Positions 50,350-60,108 are shown, numbered from the stretch's first letter. The stretch is DNA of 64,000 bases from Acinetobacter geminorum (GCF_013009345.1 NZ_JABELE010000009.1:124001-188000); one strand, 5' to 3'. The notes: a model not told the origin generated them from the sequence alone. Numbers and translations are program-made.

Positions 50350-51897
50350 TTATTTTGAAGTTTCTAAGCGAACCTGAGAAATACTCAAGCCTTGAGAGCT
50401 TAATTTTTCTTTCACTTGATCAAGCGTTAAATCAGTAGCAACAAACTGAACCTCTAAGTCTTCAGCAGGCATGCCTAATTGCTTAACCTGATCACTAACT
50501 TGATAAACCAATTGACCAATATGACCTGGGTGCCCGCCGTGGTCATGATCTAACACACCGAAGTAGTTAATTGTGGCAACATAAATTTTTTGGTCAGGTT
50601 TATTTTTTGGAGATAGATAAATCTTATAGGTTAGATTTGGATTACCAATCATTTGGACATTATCTAATATTAAATAGGTTTGTCCTGATGAAAGCGTTGT
50701 TTGAGTAAGTTGACTTGAGTTCTCTAAGAAACTTGCAGTTTGAGGGGCTAAAGCTACTTTTTGAGTTACACCCATAAGCTTAATGCTTTTATTACTGCTA
50801 ACTGGTTTATGATTCATTTTAAATAGGTTTGCTTTTTCAGCACCTTTACTACTCATGACCGTAGCTTCAACTTTACAAGCATTTTCATTGGTATATCGCA
50901 CTGGAATTTTACCGGGGGTGAATACATCAGCAATTGTCATAGTAACTTTATTGCCGTTTTCATCTGCAAATGTATATCGGGTGTCATACCAACTATCTGG
51001 CATACCTAAATTTTTCTTGGCCCATTCAAGCGTAATCGGTTGCCCATTCGCTTTTTTATTTAGCCAGCATTGCCACAAGCGATCTATATTTGCATGGTGC
51101 ATATAAAATACGGGGTCTAAGCCTGCAATAGGTACAAAGCCCATATCAGGCAATACACAGTTTTTACCTACTGCACAGTGCATTACACCATGGGGTTGGG
51201 ATTGTAACTGGTTAGAGAAATCTTTGAAGTTATCCCATTTAAAGGCTTGAGCAGCGCTGGCATTATCTGGATCTATGGCGCTGATGTTGGTATTTAAACC
51301 CGGGGTACGGAACTGATCATATAAAGTACCAGCCTGTTTACCGCGGACCAATTTAGGCAGTGCTAAGCCTTGACCATTAGCAGCTTTTTCTTCGTAATAG
51401 TCCCAATAAGGAAGTGAATAATCTTGTCCAACATATTTACGTACCGTTCGCTCATAAAAATAAAGCATCATACGGTGCCACGGTAAGAAATTTAGATTGC
51501 CATGTTGGCATGTACCCCAAACTTCATCGGTAAAGCCATCATTTGGGACTGGTGAATTTTGAATATGCTTATAGTAACTGTCACATACTGCTTTACTATA
51601 TACCTGTAAACACTGGGGCATACGGTATTGATTAACATAGTAATCTTTGTCTGTTGCATGTGTACCTGTACCAAAATAGCCATGCGTATTGGCCCAGTAA
51701 TTAAAGCTTGTACGAAACTCGGGTGATAAGGGGGGAGCATTATTATTTGCCCGCATTTTTTCCAAACCTTTTTGTAATGCACTTACTTTGGCTGGATCTT
51801 TTGCAAACTCCGTCGCACTCATTCGTAGTGAGTCAGCATGGGTTGTTAAGCTCATGCTAAATAATAGAGTGCCTAAAATATAATAATTTCTCTTCAT
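50350..51897 (-). CDS. Secreted tyrosinase/polyphenol oxidase
   Basis: A 515-aa type 3 copper protein with a signal peptide (residues 1-21, ending TTHA). CuA ligands are likely His72 (ANTHGYFG), His132 and His141 in CQHGNLNFLPWHRMMLYFYE. CuB ligands are in QPHGVMHC (about residue 232) and DPVFYMHHANIDRLW (about 262). A C-terminal beta domain resembles the plant PPO C-terminal region and has an HDHGGHPGHIG motif, possibly a copper or shielding segment. It would hydroxylate monophenols and oxidise catechols to quinones outside the cytoplasm. First gene of an operon with the multicopper oxidase. No separate caddie or copper chaperone gene is adjacent. Confidence 0.88.
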   Translation of the reverse strand: MKRNYYILGTLLFSMSLTTHADSLRMSATEFAKDPAKVSALQKGLEKMRANNNAPPLSPEFRTSFNYWANTHGYFGTGTHATDKDYYVNQYRMPQCLQVYSKAVCDSYYKHIQNSPVPNDGFTDEVWGTCQHGNLNFLPWHRMMLYFYERTVRKYVGQDYSLPYWDYYEEKAANGQGLALPKLVRGKQAGTLYDQFRTPGLNTNISAIDPDNASAAQAFKWDNFKDFSNQLQSQPHGVMHCAVGKNCVLPDMGFVPIAGLDPVFYMHHANIDRLWQCWLNKKANGQPITLEWAKKNLGMPDSWYDTRYTFADENGNKVTMTIADVFTPGKIPVRYTNENACKVEATVMSSKGAEKANLFKMNHKPVSSNKSIKLMGVTQKVALAPQTASFLENSSQLTQTTLSSGQTYLILDNVQMIGNPNLTYKIYLSPKNKPDQKIYVATINYFGVLDHDHGGHPGHIGQLVYQVSDQVKQLGMPAEDLEVQFVATDLTLDQVKEKLSSQGLSISQVRLETSK

Positions 51898-52546
51898 GTT
51901 CTTAAATCCTTGTCATGTTTAATGTTCTTATATTTGATTATTTGTAATGTATGAATTTACCCTTGTTTTGGATAATTCTTAACCTAATCTAGCATATAAA
52001 ATAGTTTTTATTAAAGTTTTATGTTTAATATTAATAATGAAAAAACTTAATTTTAAATCGTGTAATTTTTTAGAAAAACTTAATTATTTAATATATGTTT
52101 AATGTGGTTCTATTGAGGATTAAAATAAAAATTTAATTATATTTTTATGTAATGTGTTTTGTTTTTTAATTTTGTAGTTATGAAGTCTCATTATTTTTCT
52201 GGATTAAATTTTTTAAATATTAAAGCTAAAACTTTCTGATTAAATTTAAATATTGAAAAGTAAGTGATTTCAGTTGAATGGTTTAAAGAAAATTTTAAAT
52301 ATTTTGGAAATGGCTATTCATTTTTCGAGTTTTAAAAATCACAATCACATGATTATTAAGTTTATTTTGTAATTCTGGCATTTTTATTGCTTAATTACTC
52401 TTATCTTTAGTACACCATTTGATTTACTAACTTATAAATGATGATTCAAACCGTCTTGCTCACTTATGGTGTGTTTTTCACATGAAAAATGCACCAAATA
52501 GACACGTCTTTTTATTTTGCACTGTATTTGTGCGTTGGGTGCCGTA
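51898..52546. other. Long AT-rich divergent region between tyrosinase and ABC importer genes
   Basis: About 650 bp of extremely AT-rich sequence with no supported ORF. It holds the promoters of the tyrosinase operon (left) and the ABC importer (right). I see no recognisable Fur box or B12 riboswitch. Confidence 0.5.
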
Positions 52547-53566
52547 ATGAAGTTATTCGCTTTATTACTCACTTTACTCATTCTATGTGGATGTTCTTCA
52601 TCTGAACAAAGTGGTAATGCGCAGGAAAAGTTAGCAGCCCATTCTATATGTGTCTTCGATAATACAAATACAAAAGTCTGTGTAGCCAAACCCGCCCAAA
52701 GAATAGTTTCTCTATTTGAGTCGGGTTTAGATGGCTTATATATGCTAGGGCAAGGTCATAAAGTGATTGGCATACCAGCCGAAGTATACATCCAGCCTTT
52801 ATTATTTAATGCCTACTCAAAAATAGATAAGCGTATCGCCAATAAGCAGCTTGCGACGCCTTCACAAGGGGCAAATGCAACCAATATTGAAAGTCTTGTG
52901 TTGTTAAAACCTGATCTGGTGATTGTAGGGAGCGGGCAGACTCAAACAATTGAACTGTTACGGCAGTTCGGCATTGCTGTATATGTCATGGAGTCCAGTA
53001 CCTACCAGCAAGTAAAAGAAGAACTTTCTGAAATTGCTATTCTGAGCGGTGCCCAAAAGCGAGCTCAAGAAATTTTAAATTTCTCTGATGAAATTGTGGC
53101 GGAGGTCGCAGCCAAAACCGCACGTCAGCCAAATAAACAATCGATTTACTATGCTTGGTCTGGTGGCCGAATTTTTTCTACCTCGGGACGTCAGTCGATT
53201 ACCAATGATTTTATTGAGCTGGCGGGTGCGTACAACATTGTTCAGACCAATACGAATCAACCCAATGTAAATCCCGAGACTTTAATTGAATGGAACCCCG
53301 ACAATATTGTGCTTTGGAATACTAACCCCCAACTGATTTATGAACGAAAAGAATTACAGGGTTTAAGTGCCGTGCAAAACCGAAAGGTATTTAATTTGAG
53401 TCCTGCATTTGTATATAACCCACACACCATCAAAATTATTATTACGGCGATTTATTTGAATCATAGTATTTATCCCGAAAACTCCGATTTACCTGTAAGT
53501 GCTTTACAACAGCGCATTTTAACTAAGTTGTATGGTGAGCACCTTGCAAAAACGTTGGTGCAATAA
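52547..53566 (+). CDS. ABC importer substrate-binding lipoprotein (siderophore/B12/heme type)
   Basis: A 339-aa helical-backbone binding protein (BtuF/FecB class). It starts at ATG 52547 with a lipoprotein signal (LLTLLILCGCSSS, lipobox LCGC). A paired Cys is seen in SICVFDNTNTKVCV, then RIVSLFESGLDGLYMLG and KPDLVIVGSGQT, the class-III binding protein core. It delivers a metal chelate to the FecCD permease. The three ABC genes are packed with gaps or overlaps of a few bases. Confidence 0.86.
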   Translation: MKLFALLLTLLILCGCSSSEQSGNAQEKLAAHSICVFDNTNTKVCVAKPAQRIVSLFESGLDGLYMLGQGHKVIGIPAEVYIQPLLFNAYSKIDKRIANKQLATPSQGANATNIESLVLLKPDLVIVGSGQTQTIELLRQFGIAVYVMESSTYQQVKEELSEIAILSGAQKRAQEILNFSDEIVAEVAAKTARQPNKQSIYYAWSGGRIFSTSGRQSITNDFIELAGAYNIVQTNTNQPNVNPETLIEWNPDNIVLWNTNPQLIYERKELQGLSAVQNRKVFNLSPAFVYNPHTIKIIITAIYLNHSIYPENSDLPVSALQQRILTKLYGEHLAKTLVQ

Positions 53567-53568
53567 AT

Positions 53569-54579
53569 ATGGAAAAACTGAAATATTATTGGTTTTACCC
53601 TTTACCTTTCCTCATGATTTTTATCTCGCTGCTTATTGGGCCAACTCAGACCTTGAGTGCATGGGACTATACGCTGTGGGGTGTACAAGCAGTTTTTGGT
53701 ACACCTTATTTTGATGCAGAACAATTTAGACTGATGCAGAACATTATTATGAATGTCAGATTGCCCAGAATTTTACTGACCTTTATGGTGGGAGCTGCAT
53801 TAGCAACCGCGGGTAATGGTTTGCAGGCATTGTTTCGTAATCCATTGGTCGATTCTTATGTGCTTGGTATTTCATCTGGCGCTGCGTTCGGTGCAGCCTT
53901 GGCACTTTCTTTAAGTTGGCTTTCACCCAATCTATCAGCCTTTATTTTTGGCGTTTGTGCTGTTGGCTTAACGTATTTATTTGCGCATCAAAAACATGAA
54001 AGCCAGACGTCTTTAGTGATGGTGATTTTATCAGGCATGATTGTTTCGGGGCTGTTTTTGGCAGGACTTACAGTTATTCAATACTTAAGTGATCCATTTA
54101 AATTACAAGCGATCGTGCAATGGACCATGGGCAACTTACATCAGGCGTCTTGGCAAAAGGTCCAATATGCCGTGCTACCGATCTGTATTGGCCTTGTCGG
54201 ATTATTTGCGATGCGTTGGCGATTAAACTTGATGGCACTTGGTGCTGAAGAAGCGCAGGCTGTGGGTGTTAACCCAAGATGGGAACAACTGCTTTTAATT
54301 GCTCTAGTCACAGTATGTACGTCAACTTCTGTAGCCGCTGCAGGCATTATTAGTCTATATGGGCTCTTTATGCCGCATATTGTGAGAATGTTGGTTGGGC
54401 CAGATCACCGCTATAGTATTCCTGCCAATATGGTGTTGGGCGGTAGTTTTCTACTCATGATTGATAACTTTTCTCGGGTTTTACTTACGTTTGAAATACC
54501 GATTGGTATTTTTACCATGCTACTTGGCGCGCCATTTTTCTTATTATTAATGAAAACACAGAGGACTCATTGGGCATGA
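53569..54579 (+). CDS. FecCD-family ABC permease
   Basis: A 336-aa inner-membrane protein with about ten helices. FecCD motifs are RLPRILLTFMVGAALATAG (about residues 64-82), NPLVDSYVLGISSGAAFG (about 96) and GVNPRWEQLL in the ATPase-contact region. It is 2 bp after the binding-protein stop and overlaps the ATPase start by 4 bp. It forms the channel of a siderophore/cobalamin-type importer. Confidence 0.88.
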   Translation: MEKLKYYWFYPLPFLMIFISLLIGPTQTLSAWDYTLWGVQAVFGTPYFDAEQFRLMQNIIMNVRLPRILLTFMVGAALATAGNGLQALFRNPLVDSYVLGISSGAAFGAALALSLSWLSPNLSAFIFGVCAVGLTYLFAHQKHESQTSLVMVILSGMIVSGLFLAGLTVIQYLSDPFKLQAIVQWTMGNLHQASWQKVQYAVLPICIGLVGLFAMRWRLNLMALGAEEAQAVGVNPRWEQLLLIALVTVCTSTSVAAAGIISLYGLFMPHIVRMLVGPDHRYSIPANMVLGGSFLLMIDNFSRVLLTFEIPIGIFTMLLGAPFFLLLMKTQRTHWA

Positions 54580-55340
54580 TTCAAATTGATCAGTTAAATT
54601 ATGCCTATGGGCATAAACAGGTTCTTAAAAATATTCATCTGGAGTTTCCTGAAAATCAGTTTTCCGTCATTTTAGGACGTAATGGCTGCGGAAAATCGAC
54701 ACTTTTTAAGCTGATGACGGGTCTAGAACCCGTAAAAGATGGATTAATCCGTTACTCTGGAAAACCATTATCGGACTTTAAAGGTAAAGATCGGGCTGCA
54801 TTGCTCGGCTTTTTACCGCAGTTTCATAAAACCGTATTTCCATTTCTGGTTAAAGATGTAGTGATTACAGGGCGTGCAGCTTTCAGCAGATATAGGCCTT
54901 CAAAGTCAGATTGGGAACGTGTAGACCAAGCTTTGCTTGATTTAGACATCGAGCATTTGCGTGACCGTCCTTATACCGAGTTATCGGGTGGCGAAAGACA
55001 ATTGGTCATGATTGCCCGTATTTTAGTGCAAGCCCCAAAAGTCATTTTGCTCGATGAGCCAACCAATCATCTCGATGTTTATTACCAGTCTTATTTAATG
55101 AAAAAGTTGCGTCAGTTATCGCGGCAAAATTTTACGGTGATTGCGATTATGCATGATCCCAATTTAGCTTTTTTATTTGCAGATCATCTGTTTTTTATGC
55201 GCCAACACGAAGTGGTTAAGCCTGAGTCAAAAACACGAATAACTGATCCAAAGTTTTTAAAAAGTGTCTATGATGTCGAGTTCCATGAGGCCATGATTCA
55301 AGACAAAACCATTGTTATCCCTGATCATTCTTGGCTGTAA
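54576..55340 (+). CDS. ABC importer ATP-binding protein (FepC/BtuD class)
   Basis: A 254-aa ATPase. Walker A is GRNGCGKST (about residue 36), the signature is LSGGERQLVMIARIL (about residue 138), Walker B is VILLDEPTNHLD and the H-loop is in IMHDPN. I use ATG 54576, which overlaps the permease stop (ATGA); the TTG two codons earlier is not needed. Completes the importer. Confidence 0.88.
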   Translation: MIQIDQLNYAYGHKQVLKNIHLEFPENQFSVILGRNGCGKSTLFKLMTGLEPVKDGLIRYSGKPLSDFKGKDRAALLGFLPQFHKTVFPFLVKDVVITGRAAFSRYRPSKSDWERVDQALLDLDIEHLRDRPYTELSGGERQLVMIARILVQAPKVILLDEPTNHLDVYYQSYLMKKLRQLSRQNFTVIAIMHDPNLAFLFADHLFFMRQHEVVKPESKTRITDPKFLKSVYDVEFHEAMIQDKTIVIPDHSWL

Positions 55341-55345
55341 AAAAT

Positions 55346-55834
55346 ATGACACTTTACTATCAGTTAGCCGACAAATCAGACTATGAGTCTGCGGTAGAGT
55401 TTGCACTTTATACAAGACAGTTGTTATTCCCAGAAATCTATCATGGGCAAGTTCCCAAAGATTTACAAAATTTTGGGCAATATTATGTCCATGATCCATT
55501 GGGCTGCTTCATTACGGTAAAAAATCAAAACCGCATTATTGGCACCATTGCATATCGAGCTTATGACCATCGTTTTGATTTAAATTTGCCGATTAATACG
55601 GTTGAGGTCGTTAAGTTATTTGTATTGCCTGAATACCGACGTAAGGGCATCGCGACCCAGCTATGTGACATATTGTTTAGCCATGCCAAAAACCATGCTA
55701 TTACTAGTTTGTATTTGCATACCCATCCATTTTTGCCAGCGGCTGAAGAATTTTGGCGGCTCCAAGGCTTTGATTTGATTAAACGTGAGTGGATTGAGAC
55801 CTATGACACCATTCACATGAGTAAATCTTTATAG
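55346..55834 (+). CDS. GNAT-family acetyltransferase
   Basis: A 162-aa protein with the acetyl-CoA binding motif VVKLFVLPEYRRKGIATQL (about residues 82-100; Q/RxxGxG/A as RRKGIA) and the C-terminal FWRLQGFDLIKREW strand. It starts 5 bp after the ATPase stop, so it belongs to the importer operon. It overlaps the convergent AraC gene by 6 bp. The substrate is unknown. The location suggests a role in modifying or processing the imported chelate, which is inference. Confidence 0.78.
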   Translation: MTLYYQLADKSDYESAVEFALYTRQLLFPEIYHGQVPKDLQNFGQYYVHDPLGCFITVKNQNRIIGTIAYRAYDHRFDLNLPINTVEVVKLFVLPEYRRKGIATQLCDILFSHAKNHAITSLYLHTHPFLPAAEEFWRLQGFDLIKREWIETYDTIHMSKSL

Positions 55835-56620
55835 TGCTTTATCATGCGCATGAAATCTTTTTTGAAAATGGGTAGGCGGATAACCCATAATTTTACTGAA
55901 CATTGCGGTAAAAGCTGCCGAGTGTTCATAGCCCAAGCTAAAAGCAATTTCAGTAATTGAGATATTTGCTTTTAACGCATTTAAAGCATAGATGATGCAG
56001 ACTCGATTACGCCAAGCCTGAAAGGACATGCCAGTTTCAGACTTAAACCAGCGGTGAAAAGTCCGTTCACTTTTATTGTGTTCATGTGCCCAATCTTTAG
56101 GACTACTATGAATATCAGGATGCTGCATAAACTCGGCACATTGTTTAGATAGTAAGGTGTTATGAGGCAATGGAATAAACAGAGGCAGGGCGGCTGGTGC
56201 AGCTTCTAACTCATATAACAATAAATCGATAAGAGCGCCGTCACGTCCTGAATGCTGGTAGTCAACAGGTAGCTGATTAGCCTGAATGAGCAGTTGATGT
56301 AACAAAGGCGAGACTTGTATAACCTCGCAATAGTTTGCTTGTCTTGGTGCATGGTCCGCTTCTATATACAAACTATAAGTACTGATTTTAGATAGCCATA
56401 CCCGATGTGGTTTGCCAGCGGGTATCCATACACCGCTGTACGGTAATACGAGCCATTGTCCATCTTCAGTTTCAACTTTCATAAGGCCTTTGGGTGCATA
56501 TAAGAACTGAGCACGGCGATGGCTATGCGTATCTAACAAGGTATCAGCAGGATAATCTGATCCTAATGCTAGAACTGCTTGTGGTAGATGGTCTACGTGG
56601 TTAATTGGAATATTACGCAT
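55829..56620 (-). CDS. AraC-family regulator with cupin sensor
   Basis: A 263-aa protein. The N-terminal cupin (HSHRRAQFLYAPKGLMKVET, WLVLPYSGVWIPAGKPHRV, residues 30-75) is followed by a C-terminal double HTH (SERTFHRWFKSETGMSFQAW, then SITEIAFSLGYEHSAAFTAM). Convergent with the GNAT gene, divergent from the TauE/SafE exporter by 98 bp; it could control either. The ligand is unknown. Confidence 0.86.
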   Translation of the reverse strand: MRNIPINHVDHLPQAVLALGSDYPADTLLDTHSHRRAQFLYAPKGLMKVETEDGQWLVLPYSGVWIPAGKPHRVWLSKISTYSLYIEADHAPRQANYCEVIQVSPLLHQLLIQANQLPVDYQHSGRDGALIDLLLYELEAAPAALPLFIPLPHNTLLSKQCAEFMQHPDIHSSPKDWAHEHNKSERTFHRWFKSETGMSFQAWRNRVCIIYALNALKANISITEIAFSLGYEHSAAFTAMFSKIMGYPPTHFQKRFHAHDKAL

Positions 56621-56718
56621 ATATTTTTGGCTGAAATAAATAAAAAGATGGCTTTTCTACGTTAGTTTGCCATAGAGCTATTTTATATCATGCCTCTATA
56701 AACGTGAGGAAGATATTC

Positions 56719-57528
56719 ATGCTATATGAGCTATTTTTATTTGGACTACTTTCGGGCGTAACCACTTGGTTATTTGGCTTTGGCGGCGGCTTTGTTGCTG
56801 TGCCTTTGCTTTACACCGTCATTCTTCAAAAGTGGGGCAATGAAAGCAGTGTCGGCATACATGCAATGCAAATCGCGGTGGCCACATCTGCATTTGTGAT
56901 GTTGTGCTCGGCAAGTTTTGCAACTTTTCGACACTATCGTTCGGGACATATAGATTGGCAAAAGATCCATTTTTTATGGAGTGGTATTGCACTAGGTGGG
57001 GTTGTTGGTGCGGTAATGGCCTCATTGTTTAATGGAAATTGGCTTCGCTGGATATTTATGGGCTATGTGTTTGTAACGATTCTTGATTGTTATTTCCGAC
57101 CTGGGTTTATGGTGACATCAAAACAAAAGCAACACTATGGTCAAAATAGTGAACTCATTAAAGGTGGAATTATTGGCTGGGTTGGAGCGCTTTTAGGTGT
57201 AGGAGGAAGTGTAATGACAGTTCCTTTATTACGGCGGCGGGGTAGTTCTATGGCAGAGGCTGCTGCTATTGCAAATATTCTCACGCTGCCTTTGTCTTTG
57301 ACTGCAACGCTTACCTATTGTTTATTGTCACTTTGGCAATCTGAATGGGTACCAAGTGGATTCATTGGTCTGATCTGGTTTGAAGCTGCATTATTCTTGG
57401 TTGTGGGAACATGGATCGGGCTATATTTTTCAGAAAAATTTATTTCAAAACTACCGGATTTATGGCGAGCAAAGTTGTATCCACTACTTCTAATAATAGT
57501 TTTACTCGTCATGCTTTTTGTAAATTAA
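56719..57528 (+). CDS. TauE/SafE-family sulfite/anion exporter
   Basis: A 269-aa membrane protein with about eight helices and the TauE/SafE pattern: LFGFGGGFVAVPLLY near the N-terminus and its repeat WVGALLGVGGSVMTVPLL (about residue 156). The family exports sulfite or organosulfur anions, or acts as a permease. GTGAGGAAG upstream supports ATG 56719 over the in-frame GTG at 56704. Confidence 0.83.
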   Translation: MLYELFLFGLLSGVTTWLFGFGGGFVAVPLLYTVILQKWGNESSVGIHAMQIAVATSAFVMLCSASFATFRHYRSGHIDWQKIHFLWSGIALGGVVGAVMASLFNGNWLRWIFMGYVFVTILDCYFRPGFMVTSKQKQHYGQNSELIKGGIIGWVGALLGVGGSVMTVPLLRRRGSSMAEAAAIANILTLPLSLTATLTYCLLSLWQSEWVPSGFIGLIWFEAALFLVVGTWIGLYFSEKFISKLPDLWRAKLYPLLLIIVLLVMLFVN

Positions 57529-57646
57529 TTTTTTATTTCAATTGCTTGAAGAATAATCTCTCTTAAAAATCGAATCTCAAAATGCTCTAAAACTGCAAAT
57601 TTTATGTCTTAAATGGCTTTGGAAAAAGTTTGAAAATTAGACTTGA

Positions 57647-57677
57647 AATATATAGTGGCTTTATGCCACTATATATT
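57647..57677. promoter_or_regulatory. Palindromic operator of the NAD-salvage operon (NrtR-like site)
   Basis: AATATATAGTGGC (57647-57659) and GCCACTATATATT (57665-57677), perfect 13-bp arms with a 5-base spacer. It lies 32 bp before the first gene and has no T run, so it is an operator rather than a terminator. The NrtR-like protein encoded at 60160 is the obvious ligand. Confidence 0.78.
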
Positions 57678-57709
57678 CATCGAAGGTCATCAGACAAAAA
57701 GAGGATGAT

Positions 57710-58594
57710 ATGGCTATCCAGCTTTTAGATGCGGCAAGAAATGAAATCCCAGTGAAATTCACGCAGTTTTCTGGTGGAGAGCGTCATGTTCAGATTGATG
57801 AGACAACATTAGGTTCACTATCTGGCAACGTATTGGTTCGCGCCAAAATGACCTCAAGTCACGATGTGATGGACTATTTGTTACTTGAAAATATATTGCT
57901 GACTCAAGGCTTAACCGTTGACCTAGAAATTCCGTATTTTCCATATGCACGTCAGGACCGTATTTGTGCAGTAGGCCAAGCATTTTCACTCGATGTTATG
58001 ACTAAATTACTCAACATCAATGCTGACAAAAAAGCGGGCAAACAAGGCAAGATCACTGTTTGGGACTGTCATAGTGAAGTAACGACAGCCTTACTCGCTG
58101 CCAATACTTCTTTTAGCGAAGTTGTAAACATCAGTTCAGTCGACATCATCGCAAAGAGTGAAGCGCTAAGCACATTGTTAAAAGATGAAAAAACAGTGCT
58201 GGTTTGCCCAGACAAAGGCGCAAAAGCGCGTACACAAATGGTTGCAGATGCTTTTAATGGTGAGCGCAAACAACCAATCACTGTTGTTCAGTGTGATAAA
58301 AAACGTGACCCAGTGACTGGCAAAATTTTAGGTACGCATGTACATGCGACGGATTTATCAGGCCTAACAGCGGTCATTACCGATGACATTTGTGATGGCG
58401 GTGCAACCTTTATTGGTATTGCTAAAGAACTCCGTCGTCTCAATTGTACTAAGGTCGTTCTATATGTGACCCACGGTATTTTTAGTAAAGGAATAGAGGT
58501 TTTTGATGGGCTGCTTGACCAGCTATTTACCTCGGACAGCTTTCCACAACAGCCATCAGACAAAATTTCAGTAATTGCTTTTGCAGCAAAATAA
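57710..58594 (+). CDS. Ribose-phosphate pyrophosphokinase-like enzyme of the NAD-salvage operon
   Basis: A 294-aa PRPP synthetase homologue, shorter than the housekeeping enzyme (about 315 aa). PYARQDRICAVGQAFSLD (about residue 76) is the ATP/ribose-5-P loop, and AVITDDICDGGATFIGIAKE (about residue 222) the PRPP-binding loop with DDICDGG replacing the usual DDxxDTGGT. It supplies PRPP for the next gene, NadV. GAGGATGAT precedes the ATG; the nadV gene starts 11 bp after its stop. Confidence 0.84.
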   Translation: MAIQLLDAARNEIPVKFTQFSGGERHVQIDETTLGSLSGNVLVRAKMTSSHDVMDYLLLENILLTQGLTVDLEIPYFPYARQDRICAVGQAFSLDVMTKLLNINADKKAGKQGKITVWDCHSEVTTALLAANTSFSEVVNISSVDIIAKSEALSTLLKDEKTVLVCPDKGAKARTQMVADAFNGERKQPITVVQCDKKRDPVTGKILGTHVHATDLSGLTAVITDDICDGGATFIGIAKELRRLNCTKVVLYVTHGIFSKGIEVFDGLLDQLFTSDSFPQQPSDKISVIAFAAK

Positions 58595-58605
58595 AGAGAA
58601 CAAAG

Positions 58606-60099
58606 ATGACGATTAAACTTAATCCATTAAACGCTATCGATTTTTATAAAGCTGATCACAGACGTCAGTATCCAGTAGGTACAGAGTACGTGTACGCAAA
58701 CTTTACGCCGCGTTCATCTCGACTCGCTAAAATGCTGCCTGACTTTGACGATAAAGTTGTGTTCTTTGGTCTTCAGGGTTTTATCAAACACTTTTTAATA
58801 GATACATGGAATGAAGGCTTTTTCAAGCAACCTAAAGACAAAGTAGTGGCTGCATACAAACGCCGTATGGATAGTTCATTAGGTGAAGGCGCTGTACCAG
58901 TCGATCACATTGAAGCGTTACATGACTTGGGTTATTTACCATTACGCATTAAAGCATTGCCAGAAGGTAGCCGCGTCAATATGCGTGTACCTGTGCTCAC
59001 CGTAATTAATACCGACCCGCGTTTCTTTTGGTTAACTAACTATATTGAAACCGTATTAAGTGCTGAACTTTGGAAAAGCTGTACTACGGCCACTATTGCC
59101 TATGAATACAAACGCTTATTAACTCAATACGCCGTAAAAACTGGCGCACCACTCGATTTTGTGCCTGTGCAAGGACACGATTTTAGTAGCCGTGGCATGA
59201 GTGGAGTTTATGATGCTGCTCAGTCTGGTGTGGGTCACTTAACTAGTTTTATTGGAACAGACTCGGTTGCTTCAATTGACTACGCAGAAGAATATTACAA
59301 TGCCACAGGGGTGATTGGAGTTTCTGTACCAGCGACCGAACACAGTGTGATGTGTATGGGCACAGAAGACAGTGAGCTAGAAACATTTAAGCGTTTAATC
59401 TGTGAGCTTTACCCGTCAGGTGTTGTCAGTATCGTGTCTGATACTTGGGACTTTTGGCGAGTGATTACAGAATTTACGGTGGCTTTAAAACCTGAAATTC
59501 TGGCAAGACAACTGAATGCTTTAGGCTTGGCTAAATTAGTTTTCCGTCCAGACTCTGGTGACCCTGTTAAAATTATTTGCGGCGACCCAGACGCCAAAGT
59601 CGGCAGCCCAGCCTACAAAGGTGCGGTTGAATGTTTATGGGAAGTGTTTGGTGGTACAACAACTGAGCAAGGCTATAAAGTGCTTAATGAGCGTGTTGGT
59701 TTAATTTATGGTGACTCGATTACTCTAGACCGTGCACAGCATATTCTAGAAGGGCTAGAAGCCAAAGGTTTTGCTTCAAACAATTTGGTGTTTGGTATAG
59801 GAAGTTTTACCTATAACTACTTAACTCGCGATACTTTTGGATTTGCTATGAAAGCGACTTGGGGACAAGTGAATGGGGTAGGCCGTGAGTTGTTTAAAGA
59901 CCCAATTACTGACTCAGGCGTTAAAAAATCTGCGAAAGGTCTATTACGCATCGAAGAAAGTGAAAATGGCTTTACTTTGTTTGATGAGCAAACAGCCGAA
60001 CAAGAACAAGGCGGAGCACTAAAAACCGTCTTTGAAAATGGTAAACTTCAATATGAGTGTACTTTGGATCAAATACGTGAGCGTTTATCCATCGCATAA
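58606..60099 (+). CDS. nadV: Nicotinamide phosphoribosyltransferase
   Basis: A 497-aa type II phosphoribosyltransferase related to NAMPT/NadV. NAIDFYKADHRRQYP near the N-terminus, QGHDFSSRGMSGVYDAAQSG (about residues 188-207), VSIVSDTWDFWRVI (about 276) and VFRPDSGDP (about 308) are conserved active-site segments. It converts nicotinamide and PRPP to NMN, the first step of NAD salvage without deamidation. It sits between the PRPP synthetase-like gene and an NrtR-like regulator. Confidence 0.9.
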   Translation: MTIKLNPLNAIDFYKADHRRQYPVGTEYVYANFTPRSSRLAKMLPDFDDKVVFFGLQGFIKHFLIDTWNEGFFKQPKDKVVAAYKRRMDSSLGEGAVPVDHIEALHDLGYLPLRIKALPEGSRVNMRVPVLTVINTDPRFFWLTNYIETVLSAELWKSCTTATIAYEYKRLLTQYAVKTGAPLDFVPVQGHDFSSRGMSGVYDAAQSGVGHLTSFIGTDSVASIDYAEEYYNATGVIGVSVPATEHSVMCMGTEDSELETFKRLICELYPSGVVSIVSDTWDFWRVITEFTVALKPEILARQLNALGLAKLVFRPDSGDPVKIICGDPDAKVGSPAYKGAVECLWEVFGGTTTEQGYKVLNERVGLIYGDSITLDRAQHILEGLEAKGFASNNLVFGIGSFTYNYLTRDTFGFAMKATWGQVNGVGRELFKDPITDSGVKKSAKGLLRIEESENGFTLFDEQTAEQEQGGALKTVFENGKLQYECTLDQIRERLSIA

Positions 60100-60108
60100 C
60101 TGAGTTTA

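Noticed and set aside
52400..52546. Possible cobalamin riboswitch upstream of the BtuF/FecB-like gene
   Set aside because: A GCACTG occurs, but no B12 box or the expected conserved core could be found.
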